Source of the DNA: Rhodocyclaceae bacterium
GTDB taxonomy: Bacteria; Pseudomonadota; Gammaproteobacteria; Burkholderiales; Rhodocyclaceae
Direction: 5' to 3'
Length of the DNA stretch: 46,330 nucleotides
NCBI GenBank assembly: GCA_023383815.1
Contig: JAHDYG010000018.1
Location: 26,109 to 72,438 of the forward strand
A program made the translations under genes and the position numbers. Positions 1 to 9,491 of the stretch are shown one piece after another. How positions within the stretch are numbered: the first letter of the stretch is position 1; every line of letters starts with the position of its first letter. Below the pieces are notes generated by a model. The model saw only the letters and a program-made list of their open reading frames with translations. It had not been told where the DNA came from and searched no databases.

Positions 1-261
1 GAAGCCGGCCAGCGTCTTCGAGCGGACGATGATGTCCTTGAGGATCTTGTTGACCGCATGGCCGATGTGGATGTCGCCGTTCGCATACGGGGGGCCATCG
101 TGAAGGATGAACTTCGGGCGCCCGGCCGAGGCCTTGCGGATGCGCTGGTAGAGCTTGCGTTCCTGCCAATCGGCGATCCAGCCCGGTTCGCGCTTGGGCA
201 GGTTGCCGCGCATCGGAAACGGCGTGTCGGAGAGGTTCAGGGTCTTTCTATAGTCAGCCAT
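1..261 (-). CDS. ileS: Isoleucyl-tRNA synthetase, N-terminal 87 residues (cut by window edge)
   Basis: Cytoplasmic enzyme that charges tRNA-Ile with isoleucine. Only the N-terminus is present; the gene runs off the left edge. Translating the minus strand from the ATG at 261 gives a start [20 protein letters not shown], followed by the class I synthetase signature HIGH at residues 65-68, preceded by the DGPPYANG stretch that is typical of IleS. The gene starts 14 bp after the ribF stop, and ribF-ileS is a common proteobacterial operon (usually followed by lspA, which would lie outside the window). Identification is secure; nothing can be said about the catalytic KMSKS loop, editing domain or C-terminus. 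Confidence 0.96.
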   Translation of the reverse strand, partial: MADYRKTLNLSDTPFPMRGNLPKREPGWIADWQERKLYQRIRKASAGRPKFILHDGPPYANGDIHIGHAVNKILKDIIVRSKTLAGF

Positions 262-275
262 GATCGGTTCCGGCC

Positions 276-1214
276 TCAGTTCTGAATGGGGTTGTGCGCA
301 AACCAGTCGCGCGCGCGTGCGGCGTCCCTGGTGATCTGTTCGGTGAGGGCCGCGAGCGAGTCGAAACGCGTCTCATCGCGCAGCTTGTTCAGGAAATGCA
401 CGCGCAGGTGTGCGCCATAGCAGTCGCGTGTCCAGTCGAGCAGGTGCACCTCAAGGATCGGACGACCGCCGCCGCCCAGGGTCGGGCGCACGCCGATGTT
501 GGCGATCCCCGCGATGCGCCGTTCGGCGAGCCCTTCGACGCTGACCGCAAACACGCCCGCGAGCGCGGGCCGGCGGTGCTTCATCTGCAGGTTGGCGGTC
601 GGAAAACCCAGTGTGCGGCCGATACGCCGGCCGCTCATGACGCGTCCGGCGATACTGTAGGGGCGTCCGAGAAGAGCCGCGGCACGGGCCATGTCGCCGG
701 CGGCGAGTGCAGCGCGCACGGCCGAGCTGGAGATCCGCGTCAGGTCGTCCGCGACGGTCGGCATGGCTTCCACACCAAACCCCAGGGCTCGTCCGGCCGC
801 CTGAAGCTGTGCGAAGTCGCCGCAGCGACGGGCGCCATAACGGAAATCATCGCCGATGATGAGGTGGCGTACGCCGAGTCCGCGCACCAGGCAGCGCTCC
901 ACGAACTCCTGTGCCGTCAGCCCGGCAAAGCGGGCGTCGAACCGGCACACATGCACGCGGTCCACTCCGCAGGCGGCCAGCAGAAGGAGTTTCTCGCGCA
1001 GCGAGGCGAGCCGGGCGGGGGCGTCGTTCGGGGAAAAGTACTCGCGCGGGTGCGGCTCGAAGGTCAGCACGGTCGCCGGCAGCCCCAGCGTGCGCGCCTT
1101 GCCGACGAGCCATTGCAGCAAGGCCTGATGACCGCGATGCACCCCGTCGAAATTGCCGATCGTGAGTACCGAGGCCGATTGGGCTTGCTCGGGGATCCCT
1201 CGGAGAACCTGCAT
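276..1214 (-). CDS. ribF: Bifunctional riboflavin kinase / FAD synthetase
   Basis: Phosphorylates riboflavin to FMN and adenylates FMN to FAD in the cytoplasm. The protein is 312 residues, the usual family length. The N-terminal adenylyltransferase domain has the nucleotide-binding [10 protein letters not shown] at residues 20-29; the C-terminal half carries the riboflavin kinase domain, with the [11 protein letters not shown]-type flavin/ATP site near residue 200. A reading start 7 codons upstream (1235) is open, but the ATG at 1214 has an AAGGTG ribosome site at good distance and begins MQVLRG, as RibF proteins normally do. It is transcribed with ileS, which follows after 14 bp. Confidence 0.95.
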   Translation of the reverse strand: MQVLRGIPEQAQSASVLTIGNFDGVHRGHQALLQWLVGKARTLGLPATVLTFEPHPREYFSPNDAPARLASLREKLLLLAACGVDRVHVCRFDARFAGLTAQEFVERCLVRGLGVRHLIIGDDFRYGARRCGDFAQLQAAGRALGFGVEAMPTVADDLTRISSSAVRAALAAGDMARAAALLGRPYSIAGRVMSGRRIGRTLGFPTANLQMKHRRPALAGVFAVSVEGLAERRIAGIANIGVRPTLGGGGRPILEVHLLDWTRDCYGAHLRVHFLNKLRDETRFDSLAALTEQITRDAARARDWFAHNPIQN

Positions 1215-1234
1215 GAGCACCTTAAAAATCAGCA

Positions 1235-1240
1235 ATTATA
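1235..1240 (-). promoter_or_regulatory. Candidate -10 box for ribF-ileS
   Basis: On the minus strand a perfect TATAAT lies about 20 bp upstream of the ribF ATG at 1214. No good -35 hexamer is seen 16-18 bp upstream, so a sigma-70 promoter is plausible but not proven. The predicted leader would be very short, leaving no room for an FMN riboswitch. Confidence 0.45.
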
Positions 1241-1462
1241 GCGGCAACGCACGGGATCGGCGCGAACCGGATCCGAGTGGCTGCATGAGGTGGCCCAGTG
1301 GGCACGGGAGCCGTGTGCGCGTTGCGGGGGCGGGAGGTGGGGCCGTGAGGGAGGTTAGAATGGCGCCGAAGGCAGTTCGCTGCTGGGGTTTCGCGACCTT
1401 GCGCGGGCCTGCACGCGGACTCGACCATGGACCCTCCTTCATTACCGGGAATCGACACTTCA

Positions 1463-2578
1463 ATGAGCCAGACCGCTGAATCGGCAGGGATCCGGGAGGG
1501 AGAATCGTGCAGGCCTTCGCTCGCTGCAGCCTGGCTGGCGGTGGCCGTCGCGCTGAGCGCCTGCGGCAGCGGTAACGGCGGCGAGCCCCCTCCGGACACG
1601 ACCGTCCGCAGTACTCCAGTGGCGGCAATCGAGATCCGGCCGCGTGATCTCTCACGCAGCGTGAGCCTGTCGGCGACGGTGGAGCCCCGGGTCGTGGTTC
1701 GACTGGCGGCACGCACGCCTGGGGCCGTGGAAGAGGTGCTGGTCGAAGAGGGCGCTGCGGTCGTGGCGGGTCAGGTCCTGGCGCGTCTCGACATGTCGGA
1801 AGCGCTTGCCGAACTGGCCCGGGCCCGCGCCCAGGAACACTCGGCGCGGCTCGACTACCAGCGCGCCACGGACCTGCGCCGCCGCGGCATGCTCAGCGTC
1901 GCGCAGCACGAGGCTGCGCGGGTCGCGCTGCAGGTGGCCGAGAGCGAGCAGGCGCTGTGGCGGACACGTGTCGAGTTCGGCCGCATCAGCTCGCCGCTCG
2001 ATGCGATCGTCACGGCGCGACAGATCGAGCCGGGTGAAGCCGTGCAGGAACACGCCACCCTCTTCGAGCTGGCTTCGCTCGACGATCTGGTGGTGCGCTT
2101 CGGCGTCTCGGAACTGGACGTCGTGCACCTTGGCGCGGGCCAGAAGATGCGCCTGAGTCTCGATGCCCTGCCCGAACTCGAACTTCATGGCACCGTGCGT
2201 CGCATCGCACCAGTCGCGAACGCGACGAGCCGCCTGGTGACGGTCGAGGTGGCCCTGCAGTCGGATGCGCGGCTGCGCGGCGTACGCCCGGGCTTTCTCG
2301 CCCGTACGCGGATCGAGCTCGATCCGCGGCCCGACGCGCTCGGGGTGCCCGCGCACGCGGTCGGACGGAATGATGCATCGGGCGGGCCCGATGGATCCGG
2401 CTTCGTCTTCGTCATCGAGAACGGCGTTCTGACTCGTCGCACGGTCATGACCGGGGTCACGCGTGGCGAATGGACGGAGATTCTGGCGGGCTTGCAGGCG
2501 GGTGAGCAGGTGCTTGCCAGCAATCCGATCGAGATGCGCGACGGCCAGCCGGTGCGGGTCGTCGAGATGCGGCCATGA
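1463..2578 (+). CDS. RND efflux periplasmic adaptor (membrane-fusion lipoprotein)
   Basis: Links an inner-membrane RND pump to an outer-membrane channel. From the ATG at 1463 the protein is 371 residues with a hydrophobic N-terminal segment ending in a lipobox LSAC (Cys34), so it is probably a lipoprotein anchored in the inner membrane. The lipoyl/barrel-sandwich half-motif (PGAVEEVLVEEGAAVVAGQVLARLD, described here in parts) surrounds an alpha-hairpin rich in Ala, Arg and Glu, and a C-terminal beta-barrel region follows. An upstream in-frame ATG at 1427 would add 12 residues before the signal; neither start has a strong ribosome site. The permease gene follows 39 bp downstream. The substrate is unknown and no TolC-type gene is adjacent. 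Confidence 0.88.
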   Translation: MSQTAESAGIREGESCRPSLAAAWLAVAVALSACGSGNGGEPPPDTTVRSTPVAAIEIRPRDLSRSVSLSATVEPRVVVRLAARTPGAVEEVLVEEGAAVVAGQVLARLDMSEALAELARARAQEHSARLDYQRATDLRRRGMLSVAQHEAARVALQVAESEQALWRTRVEFGRISSPLDAIVTARQIEPGEAVQEHATLFELASLDDLVVRFGVSELDVVHLGAGQKMRLSLDALPELELHGTVRRIAPVANATSRLVTVEVALQSDARLRGVRPGFLARTRIELDPRPDALGVPAHAVGRNDASGGPDGSGFVFVIENGVLTRRTVMTGVTRGEWTEILAGLQAGEQVLASNPIEMRDGQPVRVVEMRP

Positions 2579-2617
2579 GCGCTCCGGCAGATTGGGCAGC
2601 GGGTGGAGGGTAGGCTC

Positions 2618-5600
2618 GTGAGTGGTCCGGGTGGCTCTTCGTCGCGTCGCGGCGTGCTGGCGCAGTGGTCGATCAGCCGCCCCGTGGGCACGCTGGCGAT
2701 CGCCTCGGTGGTGTTCGTGATCGGGCTCTTCTTCCTGCAGCGCCTGCCGATCGATCTGCTGCCGGAGATCGAGTATCCGCAGATCCGCGTGACGGTGAAC
2801 CACCCCGGCGTGGCGCCCGAAGTGCTCGAAGAGCAGGTCACCCGGGTGCTGGAACGCAACCTTGCAGCGACCGAGAAGCTCGTGCGGGTGACGAGTCGTA
2901 CCAGCGAGGGGCGGGTCGATGTGGATCTCGGATTCGAGTTCGGGACCAACCTCGATCTTGCACTGCAGGATGCCGCACGCTATCTCGAACAGGCGAGGAC
3001 CCAGCTCCCGGCCGGTCTGCAGCCGCCGCGACTGCGCAAGTTCGACCCCGGCCAGAATGCGATCTGGGAAGGTGGGTTCAGCTCCAGCGTGCGCAGCGAG
3101 GTCGCGGTTCGCGATTGGGTCGAGAATCATCTGCTGCCGCAACTCATTGCGCTGCCCGGCGTTTCGTCCGTCGAGGCCAGCGGAGGCATGACCCGGGAGC
3201 TGGTCGTCGAGGTCGACCAGGCGCGCATGCGCTCGTATGGACTGAGTCTCGGCGACATCGCGCGCAGTCTTGCCGCCGAGAATGTCGACATTGCCGGCGG
3301 GCGGCTGACGTCTTCGACCTTCGATGTCGTGGCCAAGACCGAGGGGCTCTTCACGTCGGCAGCGGAGGTCGCGAACGTGCTCCTGAGCCTGCCGCCCGAA
3401 GTGGGTTCCGAAGGCGCACTGGCCGATCGGGACGGTGTCGGACGTGTGATCCGTCTCGGCGAGTTGGCCCAGGTGCGAGACGGGCATCGCGAGCAGCGGG
3501 TGTTTGCCCGCCTGAACGGGATCCCGTCGACCCAGGTGTCGGTGTTCAAGATGACGGGAACGAATACGGTCGAGGTCGCCGACGCCGTGCTCGCGACGCT
3601 CGATCGCCTGTCGCGCAGCGGGTTCATCCCGCCCGACATCGAATTCCGGCCGTTCCGCGATCCCACCTTCTTCATCCGTGGAGCGGTGTCGAGTGTCGGT
3701 GCGGCCGCAATGCTCGGTGGGGCGCTGGCGATGGCAATGGTGCTGCTGTTCCTGGGCAGCCTGCGCAAGGGCTTCGTCATCGGCCTGTCGATTCCGGTGG
3801 CGCTGATGGCGACCTTCGCGCTGATGGGCGCGGGCGGCCTGACGCTCAACATCATGAGCCTGGGTGGTCTCGCGCTTGGGGTCGGCCTGTTGCTGGACAA
3901 CGCGATCGTCGTGCTCGAGAACATCGCCCGCCACCGCGAGCGGCTGCGGGAGTCGCCCGAGGACGCGGCGCGGGAAGGGGCGTCCGAGGTCGTTTCGGCG
4001 ATCACGGCCGGCACGCTGACCAACCTCGCGGCCGTGGTGCCCTTCCTGTTCGTCACCGGAATCGCGGCGCTGGTGTTCAGCGAGATGATCCTCACGATCT
4101 CGTTCGCGATCATCGCCACGCTGGCGGCCGCACTGACGCTCGTGCCCTCGATGGCAGCCCTGCTGGGCCGGATCGGATTCGAGAGCGGGCTTGCGCGGTC
4201 CTGGCCGATCCGCCGCTTTGCGGCCCTGGTCGGGTGGCTGCAGCGGCTCTACCGCGGCACGCTGCCGGGCGTGCTTCGCTGGTGCCATCTGACCGTGGTG
4301 CTCGCCGTGTGCGTGCTTGGTCTGGCGGCCTGGCAGTTTACGCAGCTGGGCAATGTGTTTCTGCCGCCGATGGATGACGGGAACGTGCTGGTCCGCGTGA
4401 GTCTGCCCGCCGGGACGCCGCCCGAGCGGACACAGGAAGTGTCCCGCCAGGTCGAGCGGCATCTGCGCGGGATGGCGCACGTAGAGAGCGTGTTCGCCCT
4501 GGCCGGTGGTGCGCTGTGGGGCGGCATCATCAATGAACGTCCCGGATCATCGCTTTTCTTCGTGCAGCTCGAACCGGCCAGCGCGCGGCCCGGTGTTGCG
4601 GCGGGGCACTGGGTCGCCCAGGCGCAGCGCGAGATCGCGGCGATGGACATCCCCGGGGCGCGACTGTGGACGCGGCCGCCGATTCTTCGTGGCCTTCGCT
4701 TCACCTCGACCGGCAACGATCTGGCCATTGGCGTCGTCGGCCATGATCTGGCCGTGATGAACCGCGTCGCCCGGGAGATCCGCGGCCGGTTCGACGGGAT
4801 CGTCGGGCTGGCGGGCCTGGAGGTGGCCAACGAGGACCAGAGCCCCTTGATGCGCATCCGGGTGGACCGCGAGCGCGCCGCCGGCTTCGGTCTGCGCGTA
4901 TCGGAGGTCGGGCAGGCGATTCGCGACGCCGTCGACGGTGCGGTTCCGAGCCGGTTCATTTCGGGCAACCGGGAGTACGACATCCGCGTTCGATTGCCAA
5001 ACACTGCGGTGCAGGACATCGAAGTGCTGGGCGACCTGCTCGTGGCGCGCAGCGAGGGGACTCCGGTACTGCTGCGTGAAGTCGTGCAGTTCGAACTCGG
5101 TACCGGACCGGCCAGCATCGATCGCGAGAACCAGAGCCGCATCGTGCGCGTGGTCGCGGACATCAACCCGGCGCTTGCCGACGCCGGCTCCGTGATGACC
5201 GAGGTCGAGCGGAGACTCGCGTCGGTGGCGATGCCGGAGGGCGTCAGCCTGCTCTTTGGCGGGCAGTGGGAGACGATCGAGGAGACCAACCGGGAACTCA
5301 CGCACGTGGCGCTGCTCGCGATCTTCCTCGTCTTCGTCGTGCTGGCGGTGCAGTACGAGCGTCTGAGCAATCCGCTCGTGATCCTCGCCGCGGCCCCCCT
5401 GTCCCTCGTCGGCGTGAGCGTTACCCTGTGGGTCACGGCAACACCGGTATCGGCACCGGTGCTAATCGGTTGCGTGCTGCTGATCGGCATCGTCGTGAAC
5501 AACGCGATCCTGCTCGTCGAGTACATCGAGATCGGGCGGGCCAGGGGGCTGGACGTGATCGATGCGGTTGTCGAAGCGGGAAGCGTTCGCTTGCGGCCGA

Positions 5601-5815
5601 TCCTGATGACGACGAGCACGACCGTTCTGGGCATGATGCCGCTCGCGATCGGATTCGGCGAAGGCGCGGAGATGATGCGTCCGCTGGCGCTCACGGTGGT
5701 CGGCGGCCTGCTCGGCTCGATGCTGTTGACCCTGTTCGTCGTGCCCTGTCTGTACCGCATCGTGTCCGCGTGGAGTGAGCGAATCAAGCGGTTCATGATA
5801 CGAAAACCGGCATGA
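2618..5815 (+). CDS. RND-family efflux permease, AcrB-like
   Basis: Inner-membrane proton-driven exporter of about 1065 residues, the full length for the HAE class. The first membrane helix is near residues 19-38 (VGTLAIASVVFVIGLFF), followed by the large periplasmic porter domain; a second helix cluster starts near residue 365 and the two-fold repeat continues to the C-terminus. I place the start at the GTG at 2618 because GGAGGG precedes it by 7 nt; the GTG at 2603 would add five residues. In helix 4 the usual Asp-Asp proton pair reads LLLDNAIVV, so the second Asp is Asn, and helix 10 has VVNNAILLVEY. This Asp-Asn form is common in some RND subfamilies. It pairs with the adaptor gene upstream. 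Drug or metabolite specificity cannot be read from the sequence. Confidence 0.93.
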   Translation: MSGPGGSSSRRGVLAQWSISRPVGTLAIASVVFVIGLFFLQRLPIDLLPEIEYPQIRVTVNHPGVAPEVLEEQVTRVLERNLAATEKLVRVTSRTSEGRVDVDLGFEFGTNLDLALQDAARYLEQARTQLPAGLQPPRLRKFDPGQNAIWEGGFSSSVRSEVAVRDWVENHLLPQLIALPGVSSVEASGGMTRELVVEVDQARMRSYGLSLGDIARSLAAENVDIAGGRLTSSTFDVVAKTEGLFTSAAEVANVLLSLPPEVGSEGALADRDGVGRVIRLGELAQVRDGHREQRVFARLNGIPSTQVSVFKMTGTNTVEVADAVLATLDRLSRSGFIPPDIEFRPFRDPTFFIRGAVSSVGAAAMLGGALAMAMVLLFLGSLRKGFVIGLSIPVALMATFALMGAGGLTLNIMSLGGLALGVGLLLDNAIVVLENIARHRERLRESPEDAAREGASEVVSAITAGTLTNLAAVVPFLFVTGIAALVFSEMILTISFAIIATLAAALTLVPSMAALLGRIGFESGLARSWPIRRFAALVGWLQRLYRGTLPGVLRWCHLTVVLAVCVLGLAAWQFTQLGNVFLPPMDDGNVLVRVSLPAGTPPERTQEVSRQVERHLRGMAHVESVFALAGGALWGGIINERPGSSLFFVQLEPASARPGVAAGHWVAQAQREIAAMDIPGARLWTRPPILRGLRFTSTGNDLAIGVVGHDLAVMNRVAREIRGRFDGIVGLAGLEVANEDQSPLMRIRVDRERAAGFGLRVSEVGQAIRDAVDGAVPSRFISGNREYDIRVRLPNTAVQDIEVLGDLLVARSEGTPVLLREVVQFELGTGPASIDRENQSRIVRVVADINPALADAGSVMTEVERRLASVAMPEGVSLLFGGQWETIEETNRELTHVALLAIFLVFVVLAVQYERLSNPLVILAAAPLSLVGVSVTLWVTATPVSAPVLIGCVLLIGIVVNNAILLVEYIEIGRARGLDVIDAVVEAGSVRLRPILMTTSTTVLGMMPLAIGFGEGAEMMRPLALTVVGGLLGSMLLTLFVVPCLYRIVSAWSERIKRFMIRKPA

Positions 5816-5885
5816 GTTGTTGTCTGGCATGTGTCACAATGGGCTGGCCGTTGGCGCGTGAACAGGGTCGGGGGGATTAAAGCCC

Positions 5886-5912
5886 TCAAGTTCCCTGCTC
5901 AGGTTCCGATAC
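5886..5912 (+). promoter_or_regulatory. Candidate sigma-28 (FliA) promoter of the chemoreceptor gene
   Basis: TCAAGTTC, an 11-nt spacer, then TCCGATAC. This matches the flagellar sigma-28 consensus TAAAGTTT-N11-GCCGATAA at 6 of 8 positions in each half with the exact spacer length. It ends 34 nt before the chemoreceptor ATG at 5947, and chemoreceptor genes are classical FliA targets. Confidence 0.7.
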
Positions 5913-5946
5913 CGGCATTACTGTCTCTTGTGTGCCAGAGGTGGCC

Positions 5947-7623
5947 ATGTTTAGTCGAATGCAAGGCGGGGTCCGCAGTTGGGGGCTGGCGATCGGATTG
6001 GTAGTCCTGATCGGCGTGCTGGTGTGGAGCGCAGATCAACCAGGGCCGGATGGGCTGTCGGGGATCTGGCTCTATGCGCTGGGAGCCCTGGCGGCAGGCA
6101 TCGCACTGGCGCTGGCGGCGGGTGGCAAGGCGCGCGCCATGGGCGAACTCAAGGGCGTCGACAACCTGCTCACGGATCGCCCGGATCTGAGCAAGGATCT
6201 GCCGGCCGACGAACTCGGCCCCCTTGCCTCGACGTTCAACGGCTTTCTGCGCAAGGTCCGTGAAATCACCTCCGATCTGCGGGTGAAGGGTACGAACATC
6301 GCGATCGATTCGGCGCGGCTCAATCAGCGTATCCACAAGACCGCGGCGCTGGCGGCCCGCCAGAGCCGGCTCGCGAGCGAGATCTTCGAGAGCAGCAACC
6401 GCGTCAGCGAAGCAGTGGATTCGGTCACCCGCAACGCCGACACCATGGATGCCGCAACCGCAACCCACCTCGAAGCGGTGCAGGTCTCGCACCGGGAACT
6501 CCTCGAAGTCACCGACCGCGTCAATCGCATCACGGAGAAGGTCGGCGGGTTTGCGACGATCGTCGAGGAACTGCGGCAGAACTCGATCCAGGTGCGGGAT
6601 ATCGGCGCACTGATCAACGACATCTCCGACCAGACCAATCTTCTCGCCCTCAACGCGGCGATCGAGGCTGCGCGCGCGGGCGAGGCGGGGCGCGGATTTG
6701 CTGTCGTGGCCGACGAGGTCCGCAAGCTCGCCGAAAAGGTCAAGAATGCGACGGGCGTGATCTCCGACAACAGTCAGCGCATCATCGAACTGGTCAGCAG
6801 CACCGGCGAGGAGACAGAGCGTATCGTCAGCGACAGCGAACATGCGCGCGAAGTCGTCGGCAAGTCAGCGGCGAACTTCTCGGCGCTGGTCGAGGACCTT
6901 GGCAGCATGGGGGAGCAGTTGCGCGAGATCACCGCGGCGATCCACAGCGTGCACGAGATCAATGCTGCGGTGCACGGCAAGGTGGGTGAGATCAACGAGC
7001 TGTCGAACGAAGTAGCCTCCGAGATGAAGGAGTCGGAGCGCTATTCGAACGAACTGCGCGACCACACGGAAGGCGTGGCCGACATCGGCGTGCGCTTCCG
7101 GATCACCGGCAGCAATTTCGACCGCATGCTCGAAGCCGCAGCGAAATTCCGTTCCGAGGTCGAGACCTATCTGTCCGGGATCGCCGCGTCCGGCGTCAGG
7201 CTCTTCGACACCCAGTACGAACCGATTCCCGGCACCAATCCGCAAAAGTACCGCACCAGCTACGATCAGGCGGTCGAGCAGGGCCTGCAGGACATCTACG
7301 AGCGCATGGTGCAGGAGGTGCCGGGCGTGGCGTTCTGTGGCGCCTTCGATCAGCGGGGTTACCTGCCCGCGTTCCTCAAGAAGTTCTCGGCCCAACCGAC
7401 CGGCGACTACCAGCGCGACCTCATGACCAGCCGCCACAAGCGTATCTTCGACGACAACACCGGCAAGCGCGCGATCGCCAACCAGGGCTATGCGCTCTTC
7501 CAGACCTACGTGCGGGATACCGGCGAGGTGCTGTGCGACATGTCGATGCCCGTCCGTATCGATGGCCGCCACTGGGGCGCGTTCCGCGTGGGCTTCCCGC
7601 CGGAGATCCTGTTGCGCGAATGA
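5947..7623 (+). CDS. Methyl-accepting chemotaxis protein with a C-terminal cytoplasmic sensor domain
   Basis: Chemoreceptor that would control CheA autophosphorylation. The protein is 558 residues from the ATG at 5947, which follows an AGAGG ribosome site; the ATG at 5932 adds only five residues. Two closely spaced membrane helices (about residues 12-30 and 38-58) leave almost no periplasmic loop, so no extracellular ligand domain. The MCP signalling hairpin tip ([20 protein letters not shown]) is central, near residues 228-247. Unlike E. coli receptors, about 140 residues follow the signalling domain; that part contains [12 protein letters not shown] and [10 protein letters not shown], a pattern I know from the C-terminal Cache/PAS-like region of many betaproteobacterial receptors. 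The cue is therefore probably sensed inside the cell. A sigma-28-type promoter lies upstream. Confidence 0.92.
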   Translation: MFSRMQGGVRSWGLAIGLVVLIGVLVWSADQPGPDGLSGIWLYALGALAAGIALALAAGGKARAMGELKGVDNLLTDRPDLSKDLPADELGPLASTFNGFLRKVREITSDLRVKGTNIAIDSARLNQRIHKTAALAARQSRLASEIFESSNRVSEAVDSVTRNADTMDAATATHLEAVQVSHRELLEVTDRVNRITEKVGGFATIVEELRQNSIQVRDIGALINDISDQTNLLALNAAIEAARAGEAGRGFAVVADEVRKLAEKVKNATGVISDNSQRIIELVSSTGEETERIVSDSEHAREVVGKSAANFSALVEDLGSMGEQLREITAAIHSVHEINAAVHGKVGEINELSNEVASEMKESERYSNELRDHTEGVADIGVRFRITGSNFDRMLEAAAKFRSEVETYLSGIAASGVRLFDTQYEPIPGTNPQKYRTSYDQAVEQGLQDIYERMVQEVPGVAFCGAFDQRGYLPAFLKKFSAQPTGDYQRDLMTSRHKRIFDDNTGKRAIANQGYALFQTYVRDTGEVLCDMSMPVRIDGRHWGAFRVGFPPEILLRE

Positions 7624-7668
7624 CCAGATCGCGTCGACACCCGTGCAAAGCGGGCGACGCGGTTTCGG

Positions 7669-9021
7669 TCAACCCAGCCGTGCGACGGTTGTCCTGTGCA
7701 CCGGCGGGTTGGTCTGGAAGTAGCGGCGGATTCCGCGCATGACGGCTTCGGCCATCTTGTCCTGGTAACCCTTGTCGTTGAGCCTGCGCTCTTCTTCCGG
7801 GTTGCTGATGAACGCGGTTTCGACGAGTACGGAAGGGATGTCGGGCGAGCGCAGGACGGCGAAGCCGGCCTGTTCGACCTGCGGCTTGTGGAGCCGGTTG
7901 ATGCCGCCCAGTTCGCTCAGCACGGCGGCACCGAGTTTGAGGCTGTCGTTGATGGTAGCCGTTTGCGAAAGGTCGAGGAGGGTGCGCGCCAGATGCCCCT
8001 CCTGACGAGCCAGATTGACGCCGCCGATGAGGTCGGCGTCGTTCTCGCGCTGCGCGAGCCAGCGTGCGGCCGAACTCGTCGCGCCGCGCTCCGACAGGAC
8101 ATAGACCGAGCTGCCGCGCGCTTCGGGGCGTACGAAGGCATCGGCGTGGATCGAGACGAAGAGATCGGCCTGTACGCGCCGTGCGAGCGCAACGCGCCGC
8201 TGCAGGGGCACGAAATAGTCGCCGTTGCGCGTCATGACCGCGCGCATGTTCGGTTCGGCATCGAGCTTGGCCTTCAGGCGGCGGGCGATCGAGAGCGTGA
8301 CGTTCTTCTCGTGGGTCCCGCGACGACCGACCGCGCCGGGATCCTCACCGCCATGGCCGGCATCGATGACCACGGTGAAGATGCGATTCGCTTCCGGCGC
8401 GTTGCGCGCCGCAGTCTGCCTGGGTGACTCGGGGGACGTGGGTGTGTCGGCAACGGCTTCTGCGGGGGCTGCGCCGTCATCGCCGGCTGCCGCCTCCATT
8501 GGTGAGGACTTGCGGATCAGTGCCAGCAGGGGGTCGATCGGCTCGCTCGGGTAGAGGTCGACGACGAGCCGATGGCCGTAGCTTGCGATCGGCTTGAGCG
8601 TGAAGATCTGCGGGCTGATCTCGCCCTTGAGTTCGACGACCACGCGTGTGACGCCGGGGCGGTTGCGTCCGGCACGGATCAGCTTGATGACGGGGTCGGT
8701 CTCCATCACGCGGCCGGGCAGCGACTGCAGGACACTGTCGAGTTCGATGCCCTCCAGATCGAGTACGAGGCGTTCCGGATCCTTGACGACGAGATGGCTG
8801 AACGCGAACTCCGCCGAGCCTTCGAGGGTGATGCGCGTGTACTCGGTACCTGGCCACACGCGCACGGCGATCAGGCTCGATGCAGCAGCCTGGCCGACCG
8901 GGCTCACGAGCAGCGTGACCGCTGCGCCGGCAAACCTGAGAAACTCTCGCCGGCTCAATCCTGCCGGGAGCGCGAAGCGCCCCTGGCCTTCTCCAGACTG
9001 GCTTTCATCCCGATCATGCAT
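7669..9021 (-). CDS. amiC: N-acetylmuramoyl-L-alanine amidase, AmiC type, Tat-exported
   Basis: Periplasmic zinc amidase that cleaves the stem peptide from peptidoglycan during daughter-cell separation. The 450-residue protein starts at 9021, where GGAGG lies 6 nt upstream. Residues 23-28 read SRREFL, a twin-arginine signal followed by a hydrophobic stretch, as in AmiA/AmiC. An AMIN domain (about 48-150), a variable Ala/Pro-rich linker (about 185-220) and an Amidase_3 domain follow. Zinc and catalytic residues are visible in DAGHGGEDPG, GTHEKNVTL, SIHADAF and LVETAFISN. The first 67 bp overlap the 3' end of tsaE, and tsaE-amidase is a frequent proteobacterial pair. It converges on the chemoreceptor gene. 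Confidence 0.95.
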   Translation of the reverse strand: MHDRDESQSGEGQGRFALPAGLSRREFLRFAGAAVTLLVSPVGQAAASSLIAVRVWPGTEYTRITLEGSAEFAFSHLVVKDPERLVLDLEGIELDSVLQSLPGRVMETDPVIKLIRAGRNRPGVTRVVVELKGEISPQIFTLKPIASYGHRLVVDLYPSEPIDPLLALIRKSSPMEAAAGDDGAAPAEAVADTPTSPESPRQTAARNAPEANRIFTVVIDAGHGGEDPGAVGRRGTHEKNVTLSIARRLKAKLDAEPNMRAVMTRNGDYFVPLQRRVALARRVQADLFVSIHADAFVRPEARGSSVYVLSERGATSSAARWLAQRENDADLIGGVNLARQEGHLARTLLDLSQTATINDSLKLGAAVLSELGGINRLHKPQVEQAGFAVLRSPDIPSVLVETAFISNPEEERRLNDKGYQDKMAEAVMRGIRRYFQTNPPVHRTTVARLG

Positions 9022-9491
9022 GTCCGCCCTCCTTCCGTCCGCGCGTGCACCGTGAGTCGACGACCGATGCCATCGACCGCGAGGTGGATGTCCACGTCCG
9101 GTGCCGGAGCGTAGGGAGCCGCCTTGTCCGGCCATTCGACCAGGCAGACCCCGTTTCCGGCAAAGTATTCGTCCAGTCCTGCATCGAGGAATTCTTCTGG
9201 CGATTTGAATCGATAAAAATCAAAGTGATATAAGTGTAATCTAGAAACTGTGTAAGGTTCAATCAAGGTGTATGTGGGGCTCTTGACCTTTTCTGCGTGA
9301 CCCAGCGCGCGCAGAACGCCTCGAACGAAGGTGGTCTTGCCCGCGCCGAGGTCTCCGGTGAGGTGGATCACGAGCCCGGCGTGCAGGCTCGGTGCGAGCG
9401 CTGCGCCGGCCGCGACGGTGTCGCGTTCGCGCCGCAGCTGCACCGTGAACGCCCAGCCGGTATCATCCGCGGCGTGGACCCTTTCATTCAT
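8955..9491 (-). CDS. tsaE: tRNA threonylcarbamoyladenosine biosynthesis ATPase TsaE
   Basis: P-loop ATPase that supports TsaB-TsaD in making the t6A37 modification of ANN-decoding tRNAs. Predicted length is 178 residues, slightly above the usual 150-160. The Walker A GDLGAGKTT is near residue 45, followed by the family motif SPTYTLIEPY and the HFDFYR stretch; LVEWPDKA is the conserved C-terminal TsaE motif. The ATG at 9491 lies head to head with queG and the starts overlap. A much longer open frame extends upstream but is only the antisense of queG and murI. The extra C-terminal tail overlaps the amidase start by 67 bp. Confidence 0.93.
   Translation of the reverse strand: MNERVHAADDTGWAFTVQLRRERDTVAAGAALAPSLHAGLVIHLTGDLGAGKTTFVRGVLRALGHAEKVKSPTYTLIEPYTVSRLHLYHFDFYRFKSPEEFLDAGLDEYFAGNGVCLVEWPDKAAPYAPAPDVDIHLAVDGIGRRLTVHARTEGGRTCMIGMKASLEKARGASRSRQD

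Noticed and set aside
294-1241. Plus-strand frame across ribF
   Set aside because: Antisense shadow of ribF, which has its full motifs and promoter box.
1215-1462. FMN riboswitch before ribF
   Set aside because: The predicted leader is too short, and no conserved RFN element is seen.
1652-4480. Long minus-strand frame opposite the RND operon
   Set aside because: High-GC antisense shadow: His, Arg and Gln rich with no recognisable domain.
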